Source of the DNA: Gammaproteobacteria bacterium AqS3
GTDB taxonomy: Bacteria > Pseudomonadota > Gammaproteobacteria > MEIF01 > AqS3
DNA length: 64,000 nt
NCBI GenBank assembly: GCA_001750645.1
Contig: MEIF01000006.1
Location: 1 to 64,000 of the forward strand
Direction of reading: 5' to 3'
The notes under the pieces are model-generated. The model ran no database searches. It saw nothing but the letters and a program-made list of their open reading frames with translations, and was not told the origin of the DNA. The translations under genes and the position numbers were made by a program. Of this stretch, positions 8,448 to 17,959 are shown piece after piece. The first letter of the stretch is position 1, and each line of letters starts with the position of its first letter.

Positions 8448-9553
8448 TGCTTGCCAGCGATTCCCCGCCTGGGCGTCTGAATCTATTGGGCTGTACCCAG
8501 GCCAGGCTCGCCCGGCTGATGCAGGAGTGGGGTCAGCCGAAGTGGCGCTCCGGGGTTCTCGTCCAGTGGATGCACCAGAGGGGGGTGCTCGACTTCGGGC
8601 AAATGACTGACCTGCCCAAGACGCTGCGCGCCCAGCTGGCCGAGCGGTGCTGCGCCAAAGCCCCCCAGGTCGAGCGCGTCCTCAATGCCTCCGACGGTGT
8701 GCGCAAATGGCTGATCCGTGCCGATGACAGCCTGATCGAGGCCGTGCTCATCCCCGAGGGCAGCCGGCGCACACTGTGCGTCTCCTCCCAGGTCGGCTGC
8801 GGTCTCAACTGCAGCTTTTGTGCAACCGGCATGCAGGGGTTTGCCCGCAATCTCTCGAGCGATGAGATCATCGGCCAGGTCTGGCTGGTGCAGCGGGAGC
8901 TGGAGCGCATCGGCGAGCGCGTCAGCAATGTGGTGATGATGGGCATGGGAGAGCCGCTGCTGAACTTTGAGGCGGTCACTGATGCCATGGATCTGATGCA
9001 GTCGGATCATGCCTACGGGATTTCCAAGCAGCGCGTGACGCTGAGCACTTCGGGGCTGGTGCCGCAGATCAATCGGCTCGGCGAGATCGGCTGCGAGGTT
9101 TCGCTGGCGCTTTCGCTGCACGCACCGGACGATGAATTGCGAAATCAGCTGGTTCCGATCAATCGAAAATATCCCATTGCCGAATTGCTGGCTTCGGCGC
9201 ACCGCTATGTGCGCACTCAGAAGGGGCGGCGCACCGTGACGATCGAATACATCCTGCTGGGCGGGGTCAACGATGCCCCCGGGCAGGCCGAAAGGCTGGC
9301 CGCCCGGCTGCGCGATCTGCCCTGCAAAGTCAACCTGATTCCCTATAACGCGGTCGACGGTCTGCCCTACCGCGCCCCGGGAGAGCGGGAGGCGGCAGTC
9401 TTTCAAAATATTCTGCGCGGGCAGGGGCTCGTCGTCACGCTGCGCCGTCCGCGCGGCGCCGATATCGATGCGGCCTGCGGCCAGCTGGCCGGCTCGGTGC
9501 GCGAGATCACCCGGCGCCAGGCGCGCGCTGCCGCATCCGGAAGGGTTTCGTGA
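8447..9553 (+). CDS. rlmN: 23S rRNA (A2503-C2)/tRNA (A37-C2) methyltransferase RlmN
   Basis: This radical-SAM enzyme makes 2-methyladenosine in 23S rRNA and some tRNAs. The cluster motif CxxxCxxC is seen in [17 protein letters not shown], and [11 protein letters not shown] is the Gly-rich SAM segment. [20 protein letters not shown] is typical of the family, and the C-terminal Cys that cycles through methyl transfer is in [12 protein letters not shown] 8447 overlaps the ndk stop (TGATG); GTG 8444 is an equally in-frame alternative. In many gammaproteobacteria pilF and rodZ follow, but here ispG comes next. Confidence 0.96.
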   Translation: MLASDSPPGRLNLLGCTQARLARLMQEWGQPKWRSGVLVQWMHQRGVLDFGQMTDLPKTLRAQLAERCCAKAPQVERVLNASDGVRKWLIRADDSLIEAVLIPEGSRRTLCVSSQVGCGLNCSFCATGMQGFARNLSSDEIIGQVWLVQRELERIGERVSNVVMMGMGEPLLNFEAVTDAMDLMQSDHAYGISKQRVTLSTSGLVPQINRLGEIGCEVSLALSLHAPDDELRNQLVPINRKYPIAELLASAHRYVRTQKGRRTVTIEYILLGGVNDAPGQAERLAARLRDLPCKVNLIPYNAVDGLPYRAPGEREAAVFQNILRGQGLVVTLRRPRGADIDAACGQLAGSVREITRRQARAAASGRVS

Positions 9554-10677
9554 AGTACGCCGGGGCATCCATTGAGCGGCGCCGCTGCCGTCAGGTGCAG
9601 GTGGGGAGCGTCCCCGTAGGCGGCGATGCCCCGATCAGCGTGCAGACCATGACCAATACCGACACGCTGGATGTCGCCTCCACGCTGCGGCAGATCGACC
9701 GAATCCAGGCCGCCGGAGCCGACATGGTGCGGGTCTCCGTCCCCAGCCTGGAGGCGGCCGAGTCATTCCGACAGATTCGCAGCGGCACCCGGATACCGCT
9801 GATCGCCGACGTGCACTTTGACTACCGCATCGCCCTGCGCGTGATCGAATTGGGCGCCGACTGTCTGCGCATCAACCCGGGCAATATCGGTCGTCGAGAG
9901 CGCATTGCCGAAGTGGTGGGCGCCGCCGCCGATGCCGGCACTGTGCTGCGAATCGGCGTGAATGCAGGCTCTCTGGAAAAGGATCTGCAGGCCAAGTACG
10001 GCGAGCCCTGCCCGGACGCCCTGGTTGAGTCGGCCATGCGCCAGGTCGACATACTCGACGAGCTGGGCTTTGACAGCTACAAGCTCAGCATCAAGGCTTC
10101 CGAAGTGTTTATGGCCGTTGAGAGCTACCGGCGGATTGCCAGGCAGATCGATGCCCCGCTGCATCTGGGCATCACCGAGGCCGGGGCGGCGCGCGCGGGC
10201 ACCGTCAAATCGGCCATCGGCCTGGGGGTGCTGCTGATGGAGGGCATCGGTGACACGCTGCGGATTTCGCTGGCGGCTGATCCGGTTGAGGAGGTCAAGG
10301 TCGGCTTTGAACTGCTCAAGTCGCTGCACCTGCGCACCCGGGGCGTAAACATCATTGCCTGCCCCAGCTGCTCGAGACAAAACTTTGATGTCATCGCCAC
10401 GGTCAACGAACTTGAGCGGCGCCTGGAGGACATCACCGACCCGCTTGAACTCGCCGTCATTGGCTGCTACGTCAACGGCCCCGGAGAGTCCCGGGCGGCC
10501 GATATCGGCGTCACCGGTGCGGATCCCCGGCATCTGATGTACGTCGGCGGAGAGCCGTCGGCAAAGCTGGGCACAGGGGAGCTCATTGACCGCCTTGAGG
10601 CGGAAGTCCGGGCGCGCATTGAGCAAAACCGCAGAGAAAAAACCTCCGGCGGCGATATTCCGGTGCACCAGCAGTGA
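9550..10677 (+). CDS. ispG: 4-hydroxy-3-methylbut-2-enyl diphosphate synthase (IspG/GcpE)
   Basis: IspG (375 residues) does the penultimate MEP-pathway step, turning MEcPP into HMBPP with a 4Fe-4S cluster. [28 protein letters not shown] and [12 protein letters not shown] form the TIM-barrel part. Cluster Cys are in [13 protein letters not shown] and [11 protein letters not shown]. The GTG start at 9550 overlaps the rlmN stop by four bases (GTGA). The protein ends with a short hydrophilic tail. Confidence 0.97.
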   Translation: MKYAGASIERRRCRQVQVGSVPVGGDAPISVQTMTNTDTLDVASTLRQIDRIQAAGADMVRVSVPSLEAAESFRQIRSGTRIPLIADVHFDYRIALRVIELGADCLRINPGNIGRRERIAEVVGAAADAGTVLRIGVNAGSLEKDLQAKYGEPCPDALVESAMRQVDILDELGFDSYKLSIKASEVFMAVESYRRIARQIDAPLHLGITEAGAARAGTVKSAIGLGVLLMEGIGDTLRISLAADPVEEVKVGFELLKSLHLRTRGVNIIACPSCSRQNFDVIATVNELERRLEDITDPLELAVIGCYVNGPGESRAADIGVTGADPRHLMYVGGEPSAKLGTGELIDRLEAEVRARIEQNRREKTSGGDIPVHQQ

Positions 10678-11993
10678 AGTCGCTCCAGTCGGTGCGCGGC
10701 ATGCACGACCTGCTGCCCGAGCAGGCCGAATCCATGCAGCGGCTGGTGCAGGGCGCCTCGGATGTTCTGGCCGGCTTCGGCTACCGCCTGATTCAGCTGC
10801 CGCTGATTGAGCAGTTCGAGTTGTTTGCGCGCTCGGTGGGGGAGCACACCGATGTCATCGGCAAGGAGATGTACACCCTGGCACAGAGTGACGGCGATCC
10901 CCTGGTGCTGCGTCCCGAGGGCACTGCGGGCTGTGTGCGCGCGGCGATCCAGCACGGGCTGGTGCGCACGCCGCAGCAGAGGCTCTGGTATCACGGGCCG
11001 ATGTTTCGCCACGAGCGCCCGCAAAAGGGACGCCAGCGCCAGTTCTGGCAGCTCGGCGTCGAGGCGCTGGGCATGCAGGGGGTCGCCTCTGAGGCTGAGC
11101 TGCTGCTGCTGGGCGCCTCGCTGTGGCGCGCCATGGGACTGAAGGGGCTGCGTCTGGAAATCAATCATCTGGGCGGGGCGGAGAGTCGGGCGCACTACCG
11201 CCAGGCGCTGCAGGAATGGCTGCTGGTGCGCGCCGATCAGTGGGACGGGGAGATCATGGAGCGGGCGCGCAGCAATCCGCTGCGCGTGCTGGACAGCAAG
11301 GACGAGGCCGTCCGCACCGCACTCGGGGAGGCTCCGCAGATCAGCGAGTTTCTCAGCGACGCCGAGCGCGCCGGTTTTGCCGAGCTGCTTGAGGTGCTCA
11401 GGGAGAACGATCTTGACCCGCAGGTCAACACGCATCTGGTGCGCGGGCTGGACTATTACACCGGCGTGGTGTTCGAGTGGAGCAGCGATCGCCTCGGGGC
11501 CCAGAGTGCGGTGTGCGCCGGAGGGCGGTATGACGAGCTGGTCGAGCAGCTCGGCGGGCAGCCGACACCCTGCCTGGGTTTTGCCCTGGGCTGGGAGCGC
11601 GTCATGCTGCACCTGGATGCGCAGGCCGAGGCCGAGACCGAAGCCGCTGCGGGCGACTCGCGCGACAGTGCAGTGGACGCCGTATTGATTCCTCTGGGCG
11701 AGGCCTCGGCATCCCGACGAGCCATCCTTATGGCGAACCAATTGCGCACCGAATTGCCTGGGCTGCACTTGGTGATGGACATCGGCGGCGGCAACCTGGC
11801 CAAAAAGCTGCGCCGTGCGGATCGGCTGCGCGCCCGACAGGTGCTGCTGCTGGGCGAAGACGAAATGGAGCGGGGCGTGGTGAGCGTAAAGTTGTTGTAC
11901 GATGCGCCGCCTCAAGGGCAGTTTGAGGTGGCGCAGGGAAGTGCGCTGCTGGAATATTTAAGAACATCCATACATGAGCGGGGCAGTGGCTAG
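10674..11993 (+). CDS. hisS: Histidyl-tRNA synthetase
   Basis: This is a class II synthetase of 439 residues. Motif 1 lies in the first 60 residues after [30 protein letters not shown] and [19 protein letters not shown] form motif 2. [14 protein letters not shown] is the His-specific loop, [13 protein letters not shown] is motif 3, and the C-terminal anticodon-binding domain includes [19 protein letters not shown]. The GTG start overlaps the ispG stop (GTGA), as in the conserved ispG-hisS arrangement. Confidence 0.97.
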   Translation: MKSLQSVRGMHDLLPEQAESMQRLVQGASDVLAGFGYRLIQLPLIEQFELFARSVGEHTDVIGKEMYTLAQSDGDPLVLRPEGTAGCVRAAIQHGLVRTPQQRLWYHGPMFRHERPQKGRQRQFWQLGVEALGMQGVASEAELLLLGASLWRAMGLKGLRLEINHLGGAESRAHYRQALQEWLLVRADQWDGEIMERARSNPLRVLDSKDEAVRTALGEAPQISEFLSDAERAGFAELLEVLRENDLDPQVNTHLVRGLDYYTGVVFEWSSDRLGAQSAVCAGGRYDELVEQLGGQPTPCLGFALGWERVMLHLDAQAEAETEAAAGDSRDSAVDAVLIPLGEASASRRAILMANQLRTELPGLHLVMDIGGGNLAKKLRRADRLRARQVLLLGEDEMERGVVSVKLLYDAPPQGQFEVAQGSALLEYLRTSIHERGSG

Positions 11994-11995
11994 CC

Positions 11996-12904
11996 GTGGT
12001 TGAGACCTACGAAACTCAGGAAGAGGAAGTACTCGCGCTGCGGTATTTCTGGGAGGAAAACCGAGGCTTCATTCTGGGGTCGGTTGCCGCATTGATGATC
12101 GGCGCCGGGGGTTGGAGTTTTGCCGAATTTGGTTTCAACGACGCGCGCGAGAAAGCTGCTGAAAATTGGCAGCAAATTGTCGGGGTGCTGCAGGAGGCCG
12201 AGGGCGACATCATTGACAGCGGCGAGCGCGAGCAGCTCAACTCGCTGGCCACGGACATGCTCGGCCTGCAGTTTGCCGGGATCTACGAGGACTACGCCCG
12301 GCTGCTGCTGGCACGGCTGGCCCTGGATGCCGGCGATACCGAGGGCGCCCGCAATTACCTGACCGATCTGGCCGAGCGCACGGTGTGGCCGTGGTCTTCG
12401 GTCGAGCAGCATTCCAGTTCCGCACTGGCGCGTCTGACACTGGGGCGCATCGCACTGTCAGACGGCGATTTGTCTGGTGCGCGCTCCTATCTGGATTCGC
12501 TGCCCGATGAGGCGGGCGCACTCGCCGAGGACCTGGCCGGTGACATCGCCCTGGCCGAGGGCGATGAAGAGCTGGCTCGTGCCTCTTATGAGCGGGCCCT
12601 GGAGGATCCAAACGGTCTGGGAGAAGCCCTCGGCGTCATGGTCGAGCTGAAGCTGGCCGCCCTGAAGAAGACGCAGGGATTTGTCGCATCAAGTTCTGAG
12701 GCAGCCGAGGAAACCGAGGCGGAAGATGCGGCGGCTGAACCGGAAGCCGAAGCGGCTGAACCGGCAGCCGAAGCGGATGCTGAGACGCAAGCCAATGCTG
12801 AAGCCGATTCACCTTCCCCGGAGAAGGAGAAAGAGAAAGAAACAGCTGTTGAATCTCCCAAGGCGGAAGAAGCCTCAGAGGACGCACCGGGCGGGACGTC
12901 TTGA
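11996..12904 (+). CDS. yfgM: YfgM-like inner-membrane TPR protein with acidic C-terminal tail
   Basis: YfgM is a SecYEG-associated periplasmic chaperone-like protein anchored by one membrane helix, seen here at about residues 25-42 (ILGSVAALMIGAGGW) after the cytoplasmic segment VLALRYFWEEN. TPR-like helices follow (YARLLLARLALDAGD, ARLTLGRIALSDGDLSGA). The E. coli protein is about 206 residues; this one is 302. From about residue 228 it adds some 75 residues rich in Ala, Glu and Lys (AEPEAEAAEPAAEADAE). GTG 11996 starts two bases after the hisS stop. bamB overlaps its end. The tail resembles those on S3, S17 and L15 in this window. Confidence 0.88.
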   Translation: MVETYETQEEEVLALRYFWEENRGFILGSVAALMIGAGGWSFAEFGFNDAREKAAENWQQIVGVLQEAEGDIIDSGEREQLNSLATDMLGLQFAGIYEDYARLLLARLALDAGDTEGARNYLTDLAERTVWPWSSVEQHSSSALARLTLGRIALSDGDLSGARSYLDSLPDEAGALAEDLAGDIALAEGDEELARASYERALEDPNGLGEALGVMVELKLAALKKTQGFVASSSEAAEETEAEDAAAEPEAEAAEPAAEADAETQANAEADSPSPEKEKEKETAVESPKAEEASEDAPGGTS

Positions 12905-14121
12905 TGGCGCTGACCGCTGTGCGCTATTGCATTGCGCTCCTGGCGCTGCTCCTGCTCATCTCGGCCTGCAAGGGCAAGGGCGGCGGCGAGGGGGAGGAGG
13001 GGGATCCGGGGGAGATTCAGGAAACCGCAGCTGTCCCGGCACTCAATCTGCAGGAGATCCCCCAGGTGAGGCTTCTGGATATGGTCTGGCGCGAGGGCAA
13101 ATCCAAGGGCAAGGATCTTTCGATGATGCCGCCGTCTTCGGCGACGCTGCTCTATGACGAGCAGCAGATCGTGGTTTCAACCCAGCGCGGCGAGCTGTCG
13201 GCGCTGGACGCCGAAACCGGAAAAGAGCGCTGGACGATTGAGGTCAGCACGGATGACATACTGGCCGACTACGCCTTCGGCCGCTTTCTCGTCAGCACGC
13301 GCGGGGGAGAGATTGTGGCCTACAGCAATGAGGGCGAGCTGCTCTGGCGCAGCGCCACCGGAAGGGAGCTGCTCACTCCGCCCCGCAGCGACGGCAATGT
13401 GGTGCTGGTACACGCCGGGTCGTCGGAATTGATTGCCCTGGACATTGAAACCGGAGAGGAGCGCTGGGTCTACCGTCATGAGAAGCCCGGGCTGGTGGTG
13501 CGGGGGGATGCGGCGCCGCTGATCCGCCAGGGCGCCGCTGTGCTGGGGCTGGCCAGCGGGGCAGTGGCCCTGCACAATCCCGACTCCGGCATGCAGCTGG
13601 CCAAGTTTCAGATTGCCAGCTCGGTCGGGGGCAATGAATTGCGCCAGTTGGTCGACGTTGATCACGCCCCGGTATTTGTGCGCGAGCTGATGATCGCGGG
13701 GGCGTATCAATACACCACGCGCGCCATTGACATGCGCAGCGGTCAGGTCGCCTGGGAGCTGGAGATGGGCGCACCCCAGGGCATCGTGGTGACCGACGCC
13801 GGCAACCTGATCCTGATCAATGATGAAAACGAAGTCCTGCACGTTGACTCCTCCACCGGAGAGGTGCTCTGGCGCATCGAGGGGCTGGATCAATACCGCC
13901 CAGCCCTGCCCATTGCCATCGGTGATCAGGTGGTCATTCCGCTGCGCGAGAGAAATGTCTTTCTGTTTGCGGACCTGGCCAGCGGCGAGCTGTCGGGTCT
14001 GCAGAGGAAGGGCGTGCACGATCACATGCCCGAGGTGGCCTACGTCACCACGGACGGGTCAAAGCTCTATACCGTCAGCGCGTTCGGGGAGGTGGGGCAT
14101 TGGCAGATGATGAATCCCTGA
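12904..14121 (+). CDS. bamB: Outer membrane assembly lipoprotein BamB
   Basis: BamB is the beta-propeller lipoprotein of the outer-membrane protein insertion machine. A signal peptide ends in the lipobox LISAC near residue 19, followed by a Gly/Glu-rich linker. PQQ-like propeller blades follow, for example LSALDAETGKERWTIEV, LIALDIETGEERWVYRHEKP and VLHVDSSTGEVLWRIEGLDQ. ATG 12904 overlaps the yfgM stop (TGATG). der begins inside its last 22 bases. The hisS-yfgM-bamB-der order is conserved in gammaproteobacteria. Confidence 0.95.
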   Translation: MALTAVRYCIALLALLLLISACKGKGGGEGEEGDPGEIQETAAVPALNLQEIPQVRLLDMVWREGKSKGKDLSMMPPSSATLLYDEQQIVVSTQRGELSALDAETGKERWTIEVSTDDILADYAFGRFLVSTRGGEIVAYSNEGELLWRSATGRELLTPPRSDGNVVLVHAGSSELIALDIETGEERWVYRHEKPGLVVRGDAAPLIRQGAAVLGLASGAVALHNPDSGMQLAKFQIASSVGGNELRQLVDVDHAPVFVRELMIAGAYQYTTRAIDMRSGQVAWELEMGAPQGIVVTDAGNLILINDENEVLHVDSSTGEVLWRIEGLDQYRPALPIAIGDQVVIPLRERNVFLFADLASGELSGLQRKGVHDHMPEVAYVTTDGSKLYTVSAFGEVGHWQMMNP

Positions 14122-15488
14122 GCACGCGTCCCGCCCGCGTGGTGATCGCGGGCCGTCCGAATGTCGGCAAGTCGACCCTGTTCAATCGGCTTTCCAATAC
14201 GCAGCGCGCCTTGATCGGCTCGGTTCCGGGGGTGACCCGAGACCTGCGCAGCATGCTCGTCGATTTTGACGGAACCGCAGTTGAGCTGATCGACTCCGGC
14301 GGCATTGAGCGCTCCGCAGGGCTTCAGGGGCGCATCAGCGAGCTGGCGCATTCGGCGCTTGCCTCTGCGGACATCATTGTCTTGGTGTTTGATGCGCGCG
14401 AGGGACTGTTGCGTCCGGACGAGGAGGTCATTGCCAGCGTGCGCCGGATTGATCGGCCGGTGCTCGTGGCCTTCAACAAGATCGACGGTGTTGCCAGTGC
14501 GGCTCTGGCGGAATTGGCGGTGCCCCCATGGCCGCATCAGGGCATTTGCGCGCGCACCGGCCGGGGTGTCCGGCAGCTCCGCCTGCGCATCGGCGAGATG
14601 CTGACCCAATTGGGGGCGCCCTCTGCGGAAATGCTCAAGGAGCGCGATCGCGATCCCTTCACGGTTTCGCTGTTGGGTCGGCCCAATGTCGGCAAATCGA
14701 CCCTGCTGAACCAGCTGCTGGGCCGGGAGCGGGCGCTCACTTCAAGCGAGGCGGGCACCACGGTTGACGAGGTCGAGGGTCTGTTCGAGCACGCCGGGCG
14801 CAGTTACAGGCTGTTTGATACCGCAGGCGTGCGCCGCCGCACCCGCATTGCCGGCGTTGCCGAGGAGGCCGGGGTGGTGCGCAGCCTCAATTGGCTGCGG
14901 GGCAGCGACATCGGCGTCCTGCTGATCGATGCAGTCGAGGGCATGGTTGAGCAGGATGCCCGGCTGCTCGGCCTGATAGACGCCTGCGAGCATCCCTGCG
15001 TGCTCACGATCAACAAATGGGATCGACTCGATGACGCCCGGCGTCAGAGTTTGACGCGCAGTCTGGATCGGCGCGCGCGCTTTGCGCGCAATATTCCCCG
15101 GGTGCAGATCTCAGCGCTCAGCGGGCGCGGCGTGCCCGATCTGGTGCAGGCGCTGGATCGACTCCGAACCGCTCATGAACAGCGCGGAGCGCTGTCCACG
15201 GCGCTGATCAACCGACTGCTTGAACGCGCCGTGGCCGAACATCCGCCGCCGGGGCGGGGCGGGGGGCGTCAGCCGCGTCTGCGCTTCGCCCACAGCAGCA
15301 GTTCAGGGCGCATTGTGGTGCGGGGCACCCGCACTGCCGATGTGGATGCGACCTATCGGCGCTATTTGCGCGGCTTCTTTGAGCGGGCGCTCGATCTGCC
15401 GCGCTTGGAGGTCGAGCTCATCGAGGCGCACAACCCCTATGCCCAGCGCAGCAGCCGCAGCAGCCGGCGCAAATCCAAGCCCGCGTAA
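14100..15488 (+). CDS. der: Ribosome-associated double GTPase Der (EngA)
   Basis: Der helps 50S subunit maturation. It has two tandem GTPase domains: G1 motifs GRPNVGKSTLFNR (about residue 17) and GRPNVGKSTLLNQ (about 196), G3 regions DSGGIE and DTAGVRRR, and G4 motifs NKID and NKWD. A C-terminal KH-like domain contains QPRLRFAHSSSSGRIVVRG and a basic end. The start is TTG 14100, inside bamB, with a strong GGGGAGG about seven bases upstream. Length (462) is typical. It is the last gene of the run, facing gltA. Confidence 0.96.
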   Translation: MADDESLSTRPARVVIAGRPNVGKSTLFNRLSNTQRALIGSVPGVTRDLRSMLVDFDGTAVELIDSGGIERSAGLQGRISELAHSALASADIIVLVFDAREGLLRPDEEVIASVRRIDRPVLVAFNKIDGVASAALAELAVPPWPHQGICARTGRGVRQLRLRIGEMLTQLGAPSAEMLKERDRDPFTVSLLGRPNVGKSTLLNQLLGRERALTSSEAGTTVDEVEGLFEHAGRSYRLFDTAGVRRRTRIAGVAEEAGVVRSLNWLRGSDIGVLLIDAVEGMVEQDARLLGLIDACEHPCVLTINKWDRLDDARRQSLTRSLDRRARFARNIPRVQISALSGRGVPDLVQALDRLRTAHEQRGALSTALINRLLERAVAEHPPPGRGGGRQPRLRFAHSSSSGRIVVRGTRTADVDATYRRYLRGFFERALDLPRLEVELIEAHNPYAQRSSRSSRRKSKPA

Positions 15489-15558
15489 CGGCATAACGAG
15501 AGAGGGCTCACGGAACTCTGTGCCGGCTGAATGGGGGAGCCGCCTGCGGAGGTTGGAC

Positions 15559-16845
15559 CTAGATCCGCTTGGGCTGCCCAACCTGAGCGGGAACGCTGCG
15601 GCGCTCCTGGCCGACATAGAGCTGGCGGGGGCGGCTGATGCGATAGCCCTGGACAATCATTTCATTCCAGTGGGACAGCCAGCCGGCGCAGCGCCCCAGG
15701 GCGAAGATCAGCGGAAACATGGTCTTCGGAAGATTCAGGGCGCTCATGATGATGCCCGAGTAAAAGTCCACGTTGGGATAGAGGTTGCGCTCGATGAAGT
15801 AGTCATTCTGTCGGGCGATCTCGGCGAGCCTGAGCGCCAGCTGAAACAGGCCGTTGTCGGCCTGTCCGGTCATGGCCAGCATCTCCTCGCACCTGCCGCG
15901 GATGATGAGCGCGCGCGGGTCAAAGTTCTTGTAGACCCGGTGTCCGAAGCCCATCAGTCGAAAGGGATCGCTGCTGTCGGCCGCCCGTTCTATGTACTCC
16001 TCGATCGAATCAACCGAGCCGATTTCCTCAAGCATGTTCAGCACCGCCTCATTGGCGCCGCCGTGTGCCGGACCCCAGAGCGAGCCGATCCCGGAGGCCA
16101 GAGCCGCAAAGGGGTTGGTGTCGGATGATGCACAGACACGCACCGTTGCGGTTGAGGCGTTCTGCTCGTGGTCGGCGTGCAGGATCAGCAGTTTGTCAAC
16201 GGCTTCGGCCAGCTTCGGATCCGGGCGCTCGCCCGAGAGCATGTAGAGGAAGTTCTCGACATAGCCGAATTCGGGCTGGGGCTCTATCAATTCCTGGCCG
16301 AGATTGTGTCGATGGCACAGCGCCACGAGCGTCGGCATCTTGGCGATCATTTGACAGGCAATGTGATAGCGGGTGGTTTCATCCTGAATGTCAATCTCGG
16401 AGTGATACAGCCCCGCCATGCCATACAGGGCGGCTCCGAGAATCGACATGGGATGGGCGTCCTGGGGGAAACTCTGGACGATTCTCTTGAGGTTGTCGCG
16501 CACGGGGGTGCGCTGCAGGATGTCATCGACATAAGTGTCCAGCCGAGCCTGATCGGGCAGCTCGCCGTGCATCAGCAGATAGGAGACACTCAGATAGGAG
16601 CAGTGCTCGGCCAGCTCCTCAATCGGATAGCCGCGGTGCAGCAGCACGCCGGCCTCGCCATCGATGTAGGTAATCGCCGATTGGCACGAGGCCGTGGCCA
16701 GAAAGCCCGGATCGTAGGCGAACACATCGTGCTGCAGGAGCGGCGCTATGGCGATGACATCCTGCCCCAGGCGGGCAGTCTCAACATCTAACTCCAGTGT
16801 TTCGCCGTTAGGCAACCGCAGTGTGACGCGGGGGGTATCGCCCAT
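15559..16845 (-). CDS. gltA: Citrate synthase (type II)
   Basis: Citrate synthase condenses oxaloacetate and acetyl-CoA. The 428-residue product has the type II N-terminal domain (LRLPNGETLELDVETARLG) seen in hexameric Gram-negative enzymes. Active-site regions are LHADHEQNASTATVR, WGPAHGGANEAVLNML (catalytic His) and MGFGHRVYKNFDPRA, with the catalytic Asp in NVDFYSGIIMSALNLP. It is transcribed away from rpsL. The 70-base gap to der at its 3' end shows no clear terminator. Confidence 0.97.
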   Translation of the reverse strand: MGDTPRVTLRLPNGETLELDVETARLGQDVIAIAPLLQHDVFAYDPGFLATASCQSAITYIDGEAGVLLHRGYPIEELAEHCSYLSVSYLLMHGELPDQARLDTYVDDILQRTPVRDNLKRIVQSFPQDAHPMSILGAALYGMAGLYHSEIDIQDETTRYHIACQMIAKMPTLVALCHRHNLGQELIEPQPEFGYVENFLYMLSGERPDPKLAEAVDKLLILHADHEQNASTATVRVCASSDTNPFAALASGIGSLWGPAHGGANEAVLNMLEEIGSVDSIEEYIERAADSSDPFRLMGFGHRVYKNFDPRALIIRGRCEEMLAMTGQADNGLFQLALRLAEIARQNDYFIERNLYPNVDFYSGIIMSALNLPKTMFPLIFALGRCAGWLSHWNEMIVQGYRISRPRQLYVGQERRSVPAQVGQPKRI

Positions 16846-16880
16846 GCGCTCAGTTCCCTCGCCTCTCTGTGGCGGGGCGA

Positions 16881-16908
16881 ATTATAGTCATTGGCTTCAG
16901 TCGCCCAA
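16881..16908 (-). promoter_or_regulatory. Candidate gltA promoter
   Basis: On the minus strand TTGGGC (16903-16908) lies 16 bases before a perfect TATAAT (16881-16886), about 36 bases upstream of the gltA ATG. The -35 keeps only the TTG core plus partial similarity, so activity could need an activator. Confidence 0.5.
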
Positions 16909-16945
16909 GGCGGGCGTCGCCGAACCGAAATTCACTGGGTTCGTA

Positions 16946-16974
16946 TTGACGCAATGCCGACTGATGCATAAAAT
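16946..16974 (+). promoter_or_regulatory. str operon promoter (rpsL-rpsG-fusA)
   Basis: TTGACG (16946-16951), a 17-base spacer and TAAAAT (16969-16974) are near consensus. The bases after the -10 are ACGCCCGC, a GC-rich discriminator identical to that of the rpsJ promoter at 20097-20125. This suggests shared growth-rate or stringent control. The rpsL ATG is 34 bases past the -10. Confidence 0.8.
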
Positions 16975-17007
16975 ACGCCCGCATCGCCGAAGACACTGGT
17001 ATTTCTG

Positions 17008-17382
17008 ATGGCCACTGTCAATCAACTGGTTCGCAAACCCAGACGCCGCAAAGTCTCCAAGAGCGACGTGCCCGGCTTGCGAGGCAGCCCGCAGCGTCGC
17101 GGCGTGTGTGTTCGCGTCTTCACCGTGACACCCAAAAAACCCAATTCAGCACAGCGCAAAGTTTGCCGCGTCAGACTGACCACCGGCTATGAAGTCACCT
17201 CCTACATCGGCGGCGAGGGCCACCGGCTGCAGGAGCACTCGGTGGTCCTGGTGCGCGGCGGTCGTGTCAAGGATCTCCCCGGGGTGCGCTATCACACTGT
17301 TCGCGGGGCGCTTGACGCCACGGGTGTCGAAAAGCGCCGTCGCGGTCGCTCCAAGTACGGCACCAAAAAACCCAAAGATTGA
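17008..17382 (+). CDS. rpsL: 30S ribosomal protein S12
   Basis: S12 (124 residues) sits at the decoding centre. [17 protein letters not shown] holds the two Lys and [17 protein letters not shown] the third position linked to streptomycin response; all three are the wild-type Lys. It is first in the str operon, directly behind a strong promoter. rpoC, its usual upstream neighbour, is absent; gltA diverges instead. Confidence 0.98.
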   Translation: MATVNQLVRKPRRRKVSKSDVPGLRGSPQRRGVCVRVFTVTPKKPNSAQRKVCRVRLTTGYEVTSYIGGEGHRLQEHSVVLVRGGRVKDLPGVRYHTVRGALDATGVEKRRRGRSKYGTKKPKD

Positions 17383-17451
17383 ACAGCGCCGTCGACCGCA
17401 GCTGTCTGTTTGGGGTGCGTCCTGATGGTCGGCATTCAGAGGTAGTGAACT

Positions 17452-17922
17452 GTGTCACGTAGAAATGTTGCCGCCAAGCGGGAGACGCTCCCCGATCCGA
17501 AATACAACGACGTGATGCTCGCGAAGTTCATCAATCACGTCATGCGCCGGGGCAAGAAGTCGCTGGCGGAGCGCATCGTCTACGGCGCCCTGGACGTGGT
17601 CAAGGTGCGCACCAGTGAAGATGCCCTGGAGATATTCAAGCGCGCCCTGGAGAACGTCGGCCCCCGCGTTGAGGTCAAGTCGAAACGAATGGGCGGCGCC
17701 ACATATCAGGTGCCGGTTGAGGTGCGCGAGAGTCGCCGCATTGCCCTGGCCATGCGCTGGCTGGTTGAATGCGCTCGCGTGCGCAGAGACAAGACCATGG
17801 CTCAGCGCCTCGCCAACGAGTTGATCGAGGCGGCCAATCAGCGTGGTGGAGCCGTGCGCAGATGCGAGGAAATGCGTCGCATGGCGGAGGCCAACAAGGC
17901 CTTTGCCCACTACCGTTACTGA
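17452..17922 (+). CDS. rpsG: 30S ribosomal protein S7
   Basis: S7 (156 residues) nucleates the 30S head and in E. coli represses its own operon. [20 protein letters not shown] is the N-terminal arm, [20 protein letters not shown] and [20 protein letters not shown] are rRNA-contact regions, and [13 protein letters not shown] is the end. The GTG start at 17452 comes 69 bases after rpsL. Confidence 0.98.
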   Translation: MSRRNVAAKRETLPDPKYNDVMLAKFINHVMRRGKKSLAERIVYGALDVVKVRTSEDALEIFKRALENVGPRVEVKSKRMGGATYQVPVEVRESRRIALAMRWLVECARVRRDKTMAQRLANELIEAANQRGGAVRRCEEMRRMAEANKAFAHYRY

Positions 17923-17959
17923 GCTGAAAAACAGCTGAACATTCGTTTAGGAGAGCGCC

